A stretch of 64,000 bases of DNA from Stenotrophomonas sp. 169 (GTDB taxonomy: Bacteria; Pseudomonadota; Gammaproteobacteria; Xanthomonadales; Xanthomonadaceae), in contig NZ_CP061204.1 in NCBI RefSeq assembly GCF_014621775.1, forward strand, positions 248,001-312,000, written 5' to 3'. Positions 16,815 to 27,676 of the stretch are shown one piece after another (within the stretch, counting starts at the first letter, position 1; the number at the start of each line of letters is the position of its first letter). Position numbers and translations under genes: made by a program. The notes below the pieces were generated by a model, which made no database searches, was not told the DNA's origin, and worked only from the letters and a program-made list of their open reading frames with translations.

Positions 16815-18002
16815 ATGCGCTTTCGTCGCTGCGCGGCACTGGTTGTCGAGACCGTTGAGTCACACGTGTTCGATCTTGCGGGGGTTCTTGCTGGCACAAC
16901 GGGTGTAACCGCGGAGCAGTCGTTGCAGGTGCGGGCTGCCCACTTGGACGACCCATGCGTGGTTGATCGTGATGACTGTGCGCTCCTGCTGATGCTGAGC
17001 CCGACGATCTGGCAATCCGTTCCAGAAGAGGAATCGTCTCGACGTCAGGTGTTGGGTCTGCTCGATCGCGGGCTGTTGGTAAGCGATGATCCGGCTCATG
17101 CAGATCATCACGCCTCCGATGGACGCGTGCGCAGTGCACACTGGTGGCCACTTTCAGCGATCCATTACCGGCATTCGCGCTGGAGCGCAACGGATAGTGT
17201 TGCGGAAATGGAGGATCGGCAGATGGTGACCGCGCAGGACCTGGTCAGGCAGCTCGGACCGCCGCCGCCTGCATGGCCACCTCGTGCGGCAGGGGCCATT
17301 TCTCTGCCGCTTCGGCCTGCAGCGCCGCCTGACATCCTGCTTCAGGAACGCGCTACCTGCCGGAATTACGACGCTGCCCGCAGTCTGCCCCTGCAGACCG
17401 TATCTGACGTGCTCCAGCAGGTCCTGATGGCACAGGCCACCGTGGAGACAGAACCCGGCGTCCACTTCCTGAAGAAAAACGTGCCTTCCGCGGGGAGCAT
17501 GCACCCGCTCGAGGCATTCATCGTCGCGCGGGGCATAGAAGGGCTGGAGGATGGCCTGTACCACTATCACGCGATGGCGCATGAGCTGGCGAGGCTTCCC
17601 GAGCAGCCTGCCGATCTGGCCGCCTTTTCGACCAAGCTTCTCTCAGGACAGCACTGGTTTGCCAACGCGCATGTGCAGGTTGTGCTTGTCTGCCGCTTCC
17701 AGCGAAATTTCTGGAAATACCGTAACCACGCAAAGGCCTACAGGGCCGTGATCCTCGACGCCGGGCATATATCCCAAGCGTTCTACACGGCAGCGACACG
17801 GCAGGGTCTGGGGGCTTTCGTCACGGCGGCGATCAATGAGGCTGAGATCGAAACCCTGCTGGGGCTGGATCCCATGGCGGATGGCGCGCTGGCGGTCTGC
17901 GGCTTTGGTTGGCGCTCGGGTGAACAGGCCACCGCAGAACTGGATCCTGCTGGACACGTGTGGACGAACGGATCGCTGAGCATCAAGCAGACAGGCGGCT
18001 GA
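16815..18002 (+). CDS. SagB-like FMN dehydrogenase (peptide maturation)
   Basis: The 395-residue protein has an N-terminal region of about 170 residues (winged-helix-like, RQVLGLLDRGLLVSDD) and a C-terminal nitroreductase-fold domain (about 175-385). Flavin and fold motifs are ERATCRNYD (178-186), SAGSMHPLEAFIV (225-237) and LDAGHISQAFYTAATRQGLGAF. SagB-family enzymes oxidise azolines to azoles in thiazole/oxazole-modified peptides. No SagC/SagD (YcaO) partner is seen here, so the reaction may differ. It diverges from the precursor gene. From memory this matches the putative peptide maturation dehydrogenase family. The ATG at 16815 has a weak RBS; a later start is possible. Confidence 0.8.
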   Translation: MRFRRCAALVVETVESHVFDLAGVLAGTTGVTAEQSLQVRAAHLDDPCVVDRDDCALLLMLSPTIWQSVPEEESSRRQVLGLLDRGLLVSDDPAHADHHASDGRVRSAHWWPLSAIHYRHSRWSATDSVAEMEDRQMVTAQDLVRQLGPPPPAWPPRAAGAISLPLRPAAPPDILLQERATCRNYDAARSLPLQTVSDVLQQVLMAQATVETEPGVHFLKKNVPSAGSMHPLEAFIVARGIEGLEDGLYHYHAMAHELARLPEQPADLAAFSTKLLSGQHWFANAHVQVVLVCRFQRNFWKYRNHAKAYRAVILDAGHISQAFYTAATRQGLGAFVTAAINEAEIETLLGLDPMADGALAVCGFGWRSGEQATAELDPAGHVWTNGSLSIKQTGG

Positions 18003-18063
18003 GCCGTCTGCTGCAGCCGCCTCCACTCGGATCAACGCGACAGGTTCTTCGGAGCAGCTTGCA

Positions 18064-20064
<2,001 letters not shown>

Positions 20065-20072
20065 GGCGCAGG

Positions 20073-21683
20073 TCACATGCGGAACACGCCGAAGCGTGTC
20101 TCGCGGGCCGGGGCGTTGAGGCTGGCCGACAGGGCCAGGGCAAGCACGCGGCGGGTGTCGGCCGGATCGATGATGCCGTCGTCCCACAGGCGCGCGCTGG
20201 CGTAATAGGGATGACCCTGGCGCTCGAACTGGTCGCGGATCGGTGCCTTGAAGGCGTCCTCTTCCTCGGCGGCCCACGCGCCTCCCTTGGCTTCGATGCC
20301 GTCGCGCTTGACCGTGGCCAGCACGCTGGCTGCCTGCTCGCCGCCCATCACGCCGATGCGTGCGTTGGGCCACATCCACAGGAAGTTGGGCGAATACGCG
20401 CGCCCGCACATGCCGTAGTTGCCGGCACCGAACGAGCCGCCGATGACCACGGTGAACTTCGGCACCTTGGCGCAAGCGACGGCCATCACCAGCTTGGCGC
20501 CATCCTTGGCGATGCCGCCTTGTTCGTACTTGCGTCCGACCATGAAGCCGGTGATGTTCTGCAGGAACACCAGCGGGATGTTGCGCTGGGTGCACAGCTC
20601 GATGAAGTGCGCCCCTTTCAGGGCGGACTCTGAAAACAGGATGCCGTTGTTGGCGATGATGCCCACCGGATAGCCGTGCAGATGAGCAAACCCGGTGACC
20701 AGGGTGCTGCCATAGCGTGGCTTGAACTCATCGAAGCGCGAGCCATCGACCAGGCGCGCAATCACCTCGCGCACGTCGAACGGCTTGCGCGTGTCGGCCG
20801 GGATCACCCCGTACAGCTCGTGTGCCGGGAACAGCGGTTCCTGCGGCGGTTGCAACGCCATGGCCGGCTCGGGCTTGCGCCAGTTGAGCTGGGCAATGAT
20901 CGCCCGCACCCGCGCCAGGGCCTGCAGGTCGTTGTCGGCCATGTGGTCGGCCACGCCGGACAGGCGGGTATGCACATCCGCACCGCCCAGGTCTTCGGCG
21001 CTCACCACTTCGCCGGTGGCGGCCTTCACCAGCGGCGGGCCGCCGAGGAAGATGGTGCCCTGCTCGCGTACGATCACCGTTTCATCGCTCATCGCCGGCA
21101 CATAGGCGCCGCCGGCGGTGCAACTGCCCATCACGCAGGCGATCTGCGGAATGCCCTGTGCGGACAGGTTGGCCTGGTTGTAGAAGATGCGGCCGAAATG
21201 ATCGCGATCCGGGAAAACCTCATCCTGCAGTGGCAAAAAGGCGCCACCGGAGTCCACCAGGTAGATGCAGGGCAGGCGGTTCTGCTCGGCAATCTCCTGC
21301 GCGCGCAGGTGCTTCTTTACCGTCATCGGGTAATAGGTGCCGCCCTTGACCGTGGCATCGTTGGCCACGATCACGCATTCCACGCCGCTCACCCGGCCGA
21401 TGCCGGCCACCACGCCAGCACAGGGCACCGCATCGTCATACATGCCGTGCGCGGCCAGCGGGGCGATTTCCAGGAAGGCACTGCCCGGGTCGAGCAGGGC
21501 ATCGATGCGATCGCGGACCAACAGCTTGCCGCGTGCGGTGTGCTTGTTGCGGGCCGCTTCGCTGCCGCCCAGCGCGGTGCGCGCCAGGGTGGCGTGCAGG
21601 TCATCGACCACCGCCTGCATGGCGCTGCGGTTGCCTTCGAAGGTATCGCTGCCTGCCTGCAGCTGGGTGCTCAGTATGCTCAT
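20073..21683 (-). CDS. liuB: 3-methylcrotonyl-CoA carboxylase, carboxyltransferase beta subunit
   Basis: The 536-residue protein is an acyl-CoA carboxyltransferase with the paired crotonase-like halves. Blocks such as [43 protein letters not shown], and [11 protein letters not shown] with [15 protein letters not shown] are typical of MccB. It transfers CO2 from carboxybiotin on LiuD to 3-methylcrotonyl-CoA. It lies between liuA (nine bases upstream) and liuD in one operon. Length fits the family (about 535). No liuC (methylglutaconyl-CoA hydratase) or liuE is present in the operon. Confidence 0.94.
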   Translation of the reverse strand: MSILSTQLQAGSDTFEGNRSAMQAVVDDLHATLARTALGGSEAARNKHTARGKLLVRDRIDALLDPGSAFLEIAPLAAHGMYDDAVPCAGVVAGIGRVSGVECVIVANDATVKGGTYYPMTVKKHLRAQEIAEQNRLPCIYLVDSGGAFLPLQDEVFPDRDHFGRIFYNQANLSAQGIPQIACVMGSCTAGGAYVPAMSDETVIVREQGTIFLGGPPLVKAATGEVVSAEDLGGADVHTRLSGVADHMADNDLQALARVRAIIAQLNWRKPEPAMALQPPQEPLFPAHELYGVIPADTRKPFDVREVIARLVDGSRFDEFKPRYGSTLVTGFAHLHGYPVGIIANNGILFSESALKGAHFIELCTQRNIPLVFLQNITGFMVGRKYEQGGIAKDGAKLVMAVACAKVPKFTVVIGGSFGAGNYGMCGRAYSPNFLWMWPNARIGVMGGEQAASVLATVKRDGIEAKGGAWAAEEEDAFKAPIRDQFERQGHPYYASARLWDDGIIDPADTRRVLALALSASLNAPARETRFGVFRM

Positions 21684-21692
21684 GGGAGGCCC

Positions 21693-22856
21693 TTACAGCG
21701 TGCGCTGGAACAGTTCGCGACCGATCAGCATGCGGCGGATTTCCGAGGTGCCCGCGCCGATCTCATACAGCTTGGCGTCGCGCCACAAGCGTCCGGTCGG
21801 GTATTCGTTGATGTAGCCGTTGCCGCCCAGGATCTGGATCGCCTGGCCGGTCAGCCAGGTGGCCTTCTCGGCGGCATACAGGATCGCGCCGGCCGAATCC
21901 TGGCGCGTGGTGCGGCCCTGGTCGCACGCGCGTGCCACCGCATAGACGTAGGCGCGACAAGCGCCCAGGCCGACATACATATCGGCGATCTTGGCCTGGA
22001 TCAGCTGGAAGCTGCCGATGGCTTCGCCGAACTGGTGGCGCTCGTGTACGTAGGGCATCACCACGTCCATCGCCGCGGCCATCAGGCCCAGTGGACCGCC
22101 GGACAGCACCACGCGTTCGTAATCCAGCCCGGACATCAGCACGCGCACGCCACTGCCTTCCTGGCCGAGCACGTTCTCCACCGGTACCTCACAGTCCTGG
22201 AACACCAGCTCGCTGGTCGGCGAGGAGCGCATGCCGAGCTTGTCCAGCTTCTGCGCGGTGGTAAAGCCCTTCATGCCCTTTTCCACCAGGAAGGCGGTGA
22301 TGCCCTTCGCGCCGGCATTCATGTCGGTCTTCGCGTAGACCACCAGCACGTCGGCATCCGGGCCGTTGGTGATCCACATCTTGTTGCCGTTGAGCACGTA
22401 GTGGTCGCCGCGCTTTTCCGCACGCAGCTTCATCGACACCACGTCCGACCCGGCACCCGGCTCGCTCATGGCCAGCGCACCGACCAGTTCGCCGCTGCAC
22501 AGGCCCGGCAGGAAGCGCTGCTTCTGCGCTTCGGTGCCGTTCTTGCGCAGCTGGTTGACGCACAGGTTGGAGTGCGCGCCGTAGGACAGGCCGATGCCGC
22601 CGGAGGCGCGCGAGACTTCTTCCATCGCCACCACGTGGGCCAGGTAGCCCATGCCGGTGCCGCCGTATTCCTCTTCCACGGTCATGCCGAGCAGGCCCTG
22701 CTCGCCGAGCTTGCGCCACAGGGCCAGCGGGAACTGGTTGGTTTCATCGGCGTGCGCGGCCAACGGGGCGATCTCGGCGGCGGCGAACTGGGCCACGCTC
22801 TCGCGCAGCAGGTCGATGTCTTCGCCAAGGTCGAAGTTGAGGGAAGGAACGTGCAT
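21693..22856 (-). CDS. liuA: Isovaleryl-CoA dehydrogenase
   Basis: The 387-residue FAD enzyme of the acyl-CoA dehydrogenase family oxidises isovaleryl-CoA to 3-methylcrotonyl-CoA, the substrate of the next two gene products. It has the substrate-loop blocks [13 protein letters not shown] and [40 protein letters not shown], and the C-terminal [16 protein letters not shown]. The glutamate position and the YGAHSNL block fit isovaleryl-CoA specificity. It is the first gene of the operon, divergent from a TetR gene across 143 bases that carry a dyad operator. Confidence 0.94.
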   Translation of the reverse strand: MHVPSLNFDLGEDIDLLRESVAQFAAAEIAPLAAHADETNQFPLALWRKLGEQGLLGMTVEEEYGGTGMGYLAHVVAMEEVSRASGGIGLSYGAHSNLCVNQLRKNGTEAQKQRFLPGLCSGELVGALAMSEPGAGSDVVSMKLRAEKRGDHYVLNGNKMWITNGPDADVLVVYAKTDMNAGAKGITAFLVEKGMKGFTTAQKLDKLGMRSSPTSELVFQDCEVPVENVLGQEGSGVRVLMSGLDYERVVLSGGPLGLMAAAMDVVMPYVHERHQFGEAIGSFQLIQAKIADMYVGLGACRAYVYAVARACDQGRTTRQDSAGAILYAAEKATWLTGQAIQILGGNGYINEYPTGRLWRDAKLYEIGAGTSEIRRMLIGRELFQRTL

Positions 22857-22962
22857 GCGGGCGACTCCACGACAACGGTTGGAAAGGGGGCGCGCCGGCG
22901 GGGGAGCAGGCAGGTGGCCCGCACAGGCGATGGATCCAGCCTACGCCCGATCGGCTAAAAAG

Positions 22963-22986
22963 TGAACACAAGTTCAAAAATTGAAT
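22963..22986. promoter_or_regulatory. TetR-type operator between liuA and the regulator gene
   Basis: TGAAC-N4-GTTCA (22963-22976) is a perfect inverted repeat. It overlaps a second dyad, TTCA-N5-TGAA (22974-22986). The tandem dyads lie in the only A/T-rich part of the intergenic region, close to the regulator's -10 box. Confidence 0.55.
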
Positions 22987-22987
22987 C

Positions 22988-22999
22988 TACAATCATCCC
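22988..22999 (+). promoter_or_regulatory. -10 box, leaderless-type, of the TetR gene
   Basis: TACAAT at 22988-22993 and six bases to the ATG at 23000. The overlapping operator dyads directly upstream suggest autorepression. Confidence 0.5.
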
Positions 23000-23638
23000 A
23001 TGGCCTACAAACGCTCCCCGCTGATGGAAGAACGGATGGCGGGAGCGCGCGAGCGGATCCTGCTGGCAGCCCGCGAACTGGTGGCGGCCGGCGGCTACCG
23101 CAATGCGCCGGTGACCGCCGTTGCGACCCAGGCGGGGGTGTCGACGGGGCTGATCTACCGGCACTTTCCGTCCAAGGCCGAACTGTTCGTGGAAGTGCTC
23201 AGCGCGGCGGTGGAGCATGAGGTCCAGATCCTGGAAGGCATCGCGGCGGGCACTGAGCCGGCCCCGCAGCGGCTGCGGCTGGCGATTACCGCCTTCGTGC
23301 GTCGCGCGCTGGCCGGACCTGGGCTGGCGCACGCCTTCATCGTGGAACCGGTTGACCCGGAGGTCGAAGCCGAGCGCATGCGCGGGCGGCGGCGCTTCGG
23401 TGACGTATTCCGTCGGCTGGTGCAGGACGGCATGGCCACCGGGGCTTTCCCTGCGCAGGACGTGGACGTCACCGCCGCCTGTATCGTCGGCGCGTTCACC
23501 GAGGCCCTGGTCGGCCCCACCGCCCCCAGCCGCCAGACGCCGCGCGACGAACACGCCCTGGCCGATTCGATCAGCGCCTTCTGCCTGCGCGCGGCCGGTG
23601 CCCCCGCCCCTGACGGTAACGCGCCTGCCCCCCGGTAG
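23000..23638 (+). CDS. TetR family regulator of the liu operon
   Basis: The 212-residue protein has a TetR helix-turn-helix (about residues 15-62: ARERILLAARELVAAGGYRNAPV, then STGLIYRHFPSKAELF). A helical ligand domain follows. The divergent position and dyad operator make it the probable local repressor of liuA-liuB-liuD, responding to an acyl-CoA (inference). Many bacteria use MerR-type LiuR for this job, so this is a different solution. The start codon is six bases after TACAAT without a Shine-Dalgarno. Its TAG stop codon is supplied by the GTAG of the first REP element downstream. Confidence 0.87.
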   Translation: MAYKRSPLMEERMAGARERILLAARELVAAGGYRNAPVTAVATQAGVSTGLIYRHFPSKAELFVEVLSAAVEHEVQILEGIAAGTEPAPQRLRLAITAFVRRALAGPGLAHAFIVEPVDPEVEAERMRGRRRFGDVFRRLVQDGMATGAFPAQDVDVTAACIVGAFTEALVGPTAPSRQTPRDEHALADSISAFCLRAAGAPAPDGNAPAPR

Positions 23639-23762
23639 CGCCGAGCCATGCTCGGCGAGCGCAGCGGCGCTGCTCCCCCACCGCAGCCGGTAGCGCCGAG
23701 CCATGCTCGGCGAGCGCAGCGGCGCCGTTCCGCCTGGTGCAGCCGACTGAAGTCGGCTCTAC
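23634..23762. repeat. Mixed REP cluster (two families, 3 copies)
   Basis: Two copies of GTAGCGCCGAGCCATGCTCGGCG begin at 23635 and 23690 within a 55-base direct repeat. An inverted copy of the GCCGACTGAAGTCGGC family lies at 23738-23762. The first overlaps the stop codon of the TetR gene. Confidence 0.88.
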
Positions 23763-23813
23763 CTCGCGCCCGTACCCGCGACCCCACCTGCGACGCTTTG
23801 CTGCACTGCGCTG

Positions 23814-23841
23814 TTGTTGCCGATGAACAGCGTTCTATACT
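23814..23841 (+). promoter_or_regulatory. Promoter of the cytochrome c gene
   Basis: TTGTTG (23814-23819), 16 bases, TATACT (23836-23841). It lies about 60 bases before the GTG start. Confidence 0.5.
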
Positions 23842-23902
23842 CGGCCGGCAGGCTCATTCGCTCAGCCATGGTCCACCGACTATCAGCCAGGGGTAACGAA
23901 GA

Positions 23903-24421
23903 GTGCGGAATCATGATCTTGAGTTCCTGAAACGCTTTTCCATGATCATCGGCCTGTTGGTCATGATCACCCTGGGGTTGATCCTGCTGGCCGCGTGGTT
24001 GCATACCCGGATCCCAGCGGAGGTATCGCCCACGGCGGCCAAACGCACCGAGCAACGCATCGCCCCGGCGGGCGCGGTGTATGCGGGCAGCACCGGCGCG
24101 GCAGCCCAGGCATCCGCGCAGGCAGCCGCTGTGGCCAAGGCGGCTTCGCAGGTCGCGTATGGCGGCACCACCGACGGCAAAGTGATCTACGACAACCTGT
24201 GCACGGCCTGCCACACCACCGGTGTCGGCCTGGCCCCCACGCTGGATCATTCGCACTGGGATGCGCGCATCGCGCAGGGCAAGGAAACCCTCTACAAGCA
24301 TGCCATCGAGGGCTACACCGGCCCGGATGGCGGCATCATGCCGCCGAAGGGCGGAAACCCGGCGCTGACCGAAGCCCAGATGCATGCCACGGTCGACTGG
24401 ATGATCGGCAACCTGAAATAG
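23903..24421 (+). CDS. Membrane-anchored c5-type cytochrome c
   Basis: The 172-residue protein has an N-terminal transmembrane anchor (about residues 12-32), an alanine-rich linker, and one haem-binding CTACH motif at about residues 98-102. A distal MPPKGG block supplies the axial methionine, as in cytochrome c5/CycB proteins. It should carry electrons at the periplasmic face of the inner membrane. The start is GTG at 23903 (AACGAAGA upstream). It is alone, between REPs and a nuclease gene. Partner oxidase or reductase is not encoded here. Confidence 0.87.
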   Translation: MRNHDLEFLKRFSMIIGLLVMITLGLILLAAWLHTRIPAEVSPTAAKRTEQRIAPAGAVYAGSTGAAAQASAQAAAVAKAASQVAYGGTTDGKVIYDNLCTACHTTGVGLAPTLDHSHWDARIAQGKETLYKHAIEGYTGPDGGIMPPKGGNPALTEAQMHATVDWMIGNLK

Positions 24422-24538
24422 GGCCGACCATGCCGCCTGTGGCCGCTGGTCCCATGACGCATCAGGCTTTCATGTTTTGTGGTTACAGTGGCGGCCTACC
24501 CCTTCCGTTGCCGCTGTAACTGTCTGGAGCCGTTGTCG

Positions 24539-26002
24539 ATGCGTCGTTGCCTGCTTGCCCTTGCCGTGGCTTTGTCCGTTTCTCCCGCGTTTGCCCAGCC
24601 GCAGCAGACGGCGCAGCCGCAGCCCGTGCCGCAGGCGATGCCCGGCCAGTTGGCGAGCGCGGACGGCGCGACGATCACCCTTGCCCGTGCCCCCAGCGAC
24701 TGGCGCGCACTGGACGGCAAGTACGTGCGCATCGCTGCCCCCCTGACCTTGGCGGGCACCGACGGTCTGGAACGTTTCGGCCAGCTCACCGTGGCCTTCG
24801 AAGGTCGTCTCTGGCAGCCCACGGAAGTGGCCGCGCCGGGCACGGCGGGCTACAGCCAGGTGGTGGCGGACAACCAGCGTCGCCGCCTGCTGCTTGATGA
24901 CGGCAGCGATGCCCGTGACCCGCAGCAGGTGCCCTATCTGGCCACCGACGCCGTGCTGCGCACCGGCATGTCGCTGCGCGGCGTGGAAGGTCGGGTACGC
25001 GTGGATGCACAGGGTCGCCCCAGCCTCCAGTTGGGGCGTGCCTTGGCGCTGCCGCCGCTGCAGCGTCCGGCCGCACCGGCGGTGGACGGCGCCTTGAAGG
25101 TGGCTGCGTTCAACCTGGAAAACTTCTTCAATGGTGACGGGGAAGGGGGTGGCTTCCCGACGCTGCGCGGCGCGCGCACGCTGGAAGAACACCAGGCCCA
25201 GCTCAAGAAGCTCATCGCCACGATCGGCCCGCTGGATGCCGACGTCGCCGCGTTGATGGAACTGGAAAACGATGGCTACGGACCACGCTCGGCCATCTCC
25301 ACACTGGTGGAGGCGCTCAATGCGGCGTCGGGCAGTCCGGGTGACTGGCGCTTCGTCGATGCGGGCAAGGGGCCGGGTGACAATCCGATCCGGGTGGGCA
25401 TCATCTACCGCGCCGGGCGCGTGACGCCGGTGGGCAAGCCGGCCACCCTGGAAGGCGGGCCCTTCGCCGAGCACAGCCGGGCGCCGCTGGCGCAGGCCTT
25501 CCGGGCAACAGCGGGCGGGGCTCCCTTCATGGTGGTCGCCAACCACTTCAAGTCGAAGGGTTGCCGGGACGCGGTGGCACCGGATGCCGACCGCGATGAT
25601 GGCCAGGGCTGCTGGAACGCCACGCGGGTGATGTCGGCGCAGAAGCTGGATGCGTGGATGAAGGGCGACCCGACCGGCACCGGCACGCGCGATGCCGTCC
25701 TGCTGGGCGACTTCAACGCCTATGCGATGGAAGACCCGATCCGCACGCTGCGCAGCGCCGGTTGGCAGGATGCCTTCTCCGTGGCGCGGGTGGAGCGCCC
25801 TTACAGTTATGTGTACAACGGCTTCAGCGGGCGCCTGGATCACGCGTTGTTGAATGCCGGCATGGCCAAGCGGCTGAAAGGTGCGGCGGAATGGCACATC
25901 AATGCCGATGAGATGGATGCCAGTGGGTACCAGAAGCGCAACGTGGAGGGTGCCTGGCGCAGCTCGGATCACGATCCCCTGCTGTTGGGCTTCGACGGCT
26001 GA
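24539..26002 (+). CDS. Secreted endonuclease/exonuclease/phosphatase family nuclease (ExeM/NucH-like)
   Basis: The 487-residue protein has a signal peptide (about residues 1-20, ending SPAFAQP). An N-terminal OB-like region follows (about 45-175), then an EEP catalytic domain (about 190-487). EEP motifs are seen as AAFNLENFF, ALMELENDG, VANHFKSKG, LLGDFNAYAMED and SSDHDPLLL. This layout matches extracellular DNases ExeM of Shewanella and NucH-type nucleases, which degrade extracellular DNA for biofilm release and nutrient use. The ATG at 24539 gives a good signal peptide. The frame upstream to 24479 does not. Confidence 0.88.
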   Translation: MRRCLLALAVALSVSPAFAQPQQTAQPQPVPQAMPGQLASADGATITLARAPSDWRALDGKYVRIAAPLTLAGTDGLERFGQLTVAFEGRLWQPTEVAAPGTAGYSQVVADNQRRRLLLDDGSDARDPQQVPYLATDAVLRTGMSLRGVEGRVRVDAQGRPSLQLGRALALPPLQRPAAPAVDGALKVAAFNLENFFNGDGEGGGFPTLRGARTLEEHQAQLKKLIATIGPLDADVAALMELENDGYGPRSAISTLVEALNAASGSPGDWRFVDAGKGPGDNPIRVGIIYRAGRVTPVGKPATLEGGPFAEHSRAPLAQAFRATAGGAPFMVVANHFKSKGCRDAVAPDADRDDGQGCWNATRVMSAQKLDAWMKGDPTGTGTRDAVLLGDFNAYAMEDPIRTLRSAGWQDAFSVARVERPYSYVYNGFSGRLDHALLNAGMAKRLKGAAEWHINADEMDASGYQKRNVEGAWRSSDHDPLLLGFDG

Positions 26003-26019
26003 CTCCTCGCACAACGCCC

Positions 26020-26043
26020 GGTAGCGCCGAGTCACGCTCGGCG
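26020..26043. repeat. Single REP element, GCCGAG family
   Basis: One GTAGCGCCGAG..CTCGGCG copy lies between the converging nuclease and transporter genes. Confidence 0.8.
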
Positions 26044-26101
26044 CCCCCGGCGATCGCATGGTGCGCGTGCCCTGCGTGCCCGTGCCGTGTCGCGCGGTAC
26101 C

Positions 26102-26956
26102 TCAGCCCAGCGCGATCATCGCAATCGCCACCACCGCCAGTGCCAACCCTGCGCGGTTCCAGCCGCTGGTGCGCTCGCCGAACACGAACACACCGACCAG
26201 CGCGCCCAGCACCACCACGCCGATGTTCATGCCAGCGAATACCGTGGCCGGGCTGTCCGACAGATGTTGATGCGCGCGGACATAGAACAGGATGTTGCCG
26301 AAGTTCAGCAGGCCCAGCAGGGCGCCGCCGGCAAGATTGCGCCATGCCATCCGGCTGCGGCCCGTGACATGGCGCCACGACTGCACCGCCAGCATCAGCG
26401 CGAACGCGAGGCTGAAACACACCAGCAGGGCTGCCATCGAGGGCGTGCCGGACAGCGCGACCTTCTTCAACAGAATGTCCACCAGCGCGAAGCCGACCCA
26501 CACCCCCAACAACCAGCGCCAGCTGCCAGCTGACTGCCGGTCGGCGCTGCCGCTGCGCGCGGTGATCGCCGCGATGGCCAGCAGGCCGATGGCCAGGCCC
26601 CCCAGCCGTAACGGGCCGGCCTGTTCACCGAAGAAGACGAATGCGGCCGCCAATGACAGCAGCAGTGACAGGCGCTGCGCCACGTCACTGCGCACGATGC
26701 CGGCCTGCGCCACGGCGCGGCCCAGCACGAGGAAGATCGTCGGCAGGATCACCGCCAAGGCCAGCAGAGCGCCCCACGGCGCATGACCGTGGGTCAGCGA
26801 GTCCAGCGAGGGTCGCAGCAGCAGGGCGCTCAGGCTGGCAGCGACGAGATAGTTCCAGGTCACCATCTGGCTGATATCCAGCTGCCGGCGGCGTGCGAGT
26901 TTCAGCACCACCGACACCAGAACGCTGCAGATCACCGCAAACACGAGGAAGAGCAT
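26102..26956 (-). CDS. DMT superfamily (EamA-like) transporter
   Basis: The 284-residue protein has about ten hydrophobic helices in two repeats, with EamA-like signatures (TVFAGMNIGVVVLGALVGVFVFGERTSGW, in two pieces, near the C-terminus). Family members export or import small metabolites. The substrate is not predictable. I chose the ATG at 26956 (MLFLVFAV), which starts directly with helix 1; MIAS at 26995 is possible. It is divergent from the alpha/beta hydrolase gene, 45 bases apart. Confidence 0.8.
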   Translation of the reverse strand: MLFLVFAVICSVLVSVVLKLARRRQLDISQMVTWNYLVAASLSALLLRPSLDSLTHGHAPWGALLALAVILPTIFLVLGRAVAQAGIVRSDVAQRLSLLLSLAAAFVFFGEQAGPLRLGGLAIGLLAIAAITARSGSADRQSAGSWRWLLGVWVGFALVDILLKKVALSGTPSMAALLVCFSLAFALMLAVQSWRHVTGRSRMAWRNLAGGALLGLLNFGNILFYVRAHQHLSDSPATVFAGMNIGVVVLGALVGVFVFGERTSGWNRAGLALAVVAIAMIALG

Positions 26957-26989
26957 GGGGGTCGGGCGCAGGGGACGGGTGGGGGACGC

Positions 26990-27001
26990 TATCATGTTGC
27001 C
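26990..27001 (+). promoter_or_regulatory. -10 box, leaderless-type, of the hydrolase-zapE operon
   Basis: TATCAT at 26990-26995 is six bases from the ATG at 27002. No Shine-Dalgarno is present. Confidence 0.45.
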
Positions 27002-27676
27002 ATGCGCAATCCCTCTTTCCCCACGCAATCAGACACCCTTGTCCTTGCCGGCCCAGTGGGTCCGCTGGACGTAGCGGTCGATCTGCCCAAGCCGGAGGTG
27101 CCGGTCCAGCCGGTGACCGCCATTGTCTGCCATCCGCTGTCCACCGAGGGCGGCACGATGCACAACAAGGTGGTCACCATGGCCGCCAACACGCTGCGCG
27201 ATCTTGGTGTCACCACCGTGCGCTTCAACTTCCGCAGCGTTGGCGAATCGGCCGGCAGCTTTGACCACGGCGATGGCGAACAGGACGACCTGAAAGCCGT
27301 CGTGGCCTGGGTGCGCGAGCAGCGCCCGGATGACCAGCTGTGGCTGGTGGGCTTCAGCTTCGGCGCCTTCGTTTCGTTGAAAGCAACCGCCGACGTGCAG
27401 CCGCAGGCGCTGGTCTCCATCGCGCCGCCGGCCGGACGCTGGGATTTCAGCGGCATCCAGCCGCCTGCCCAGTGGCTGGTGATCCAGGGCGAGCAGGACG
27501 AAATCGTCGACCCGCAGGCCGTGTATGACTGGCTGGAGACCGTGGACGCACCGCACGAGCTGGTGCGCATGCCGGACACCAGCCACTTCTTCCACCGCAA
27601 GCTGATCGACCTGCGCGGTGCGATCACCCATGGGGTGAAGCGCTGGCTGCCGGTACAAGCGGATCCGGCGGCATGA
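27002..27676 (+). CDS. Alpha/beta hydrolase, dienelactone-hydrolase-like
   Basis: The 224-residue protein has the alpha/beta hydrolase fold: CHPLSTEGGTMHNK early, nucleophile elbow GFSFGAF at about residues 117-123, an acid in GEQDEIV at about 165, and the histidine in DTSHFFHRKL near 192. It resembles a small cytosolic hydrolase family often found next to zapE in gammaproteobacteria. Substrate unknown. Its stop overlaps the start of zapE by four bases (ATGA), so the two are translationally coupled. The start is preceded by a TATCAT box at leaderless spacing. Confidence 0.82.
   Translation: MRNPSFPTQSDTLVLAGPVGPLDVAVDLPKPEVPVQPVTAIVCHPLSTEGGTMHNKVVTMAANTLRDLGVTTVRFNFRSVGESAGSFDHGDGEQDDLKAVVAWVREQRPDDQLWLVGFSFGAFVSLKATADVQPQALVSIAPPAGRWDFSGIQPPAQWLVIQGEQDEIVDPQAVYDWLETVDAPHELVRMPDTSHFFHRKLIDLRGAITHGVKRWLPVQADPAA

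Noticed and set aside
16815..18002. Thiazole/oxazole-modified microcin locus of the classical SagBCD type
   Set aside because: No YcaO/SagD or E1-like SagC partner is present, and the peptide has only two cysteines.
20676..22958. A plus-strand 760-residue open frame across liuB and liuA
   Set aside because: Antisense to two genes with clear family motifs; low-complexity His/Gly/Ala content.
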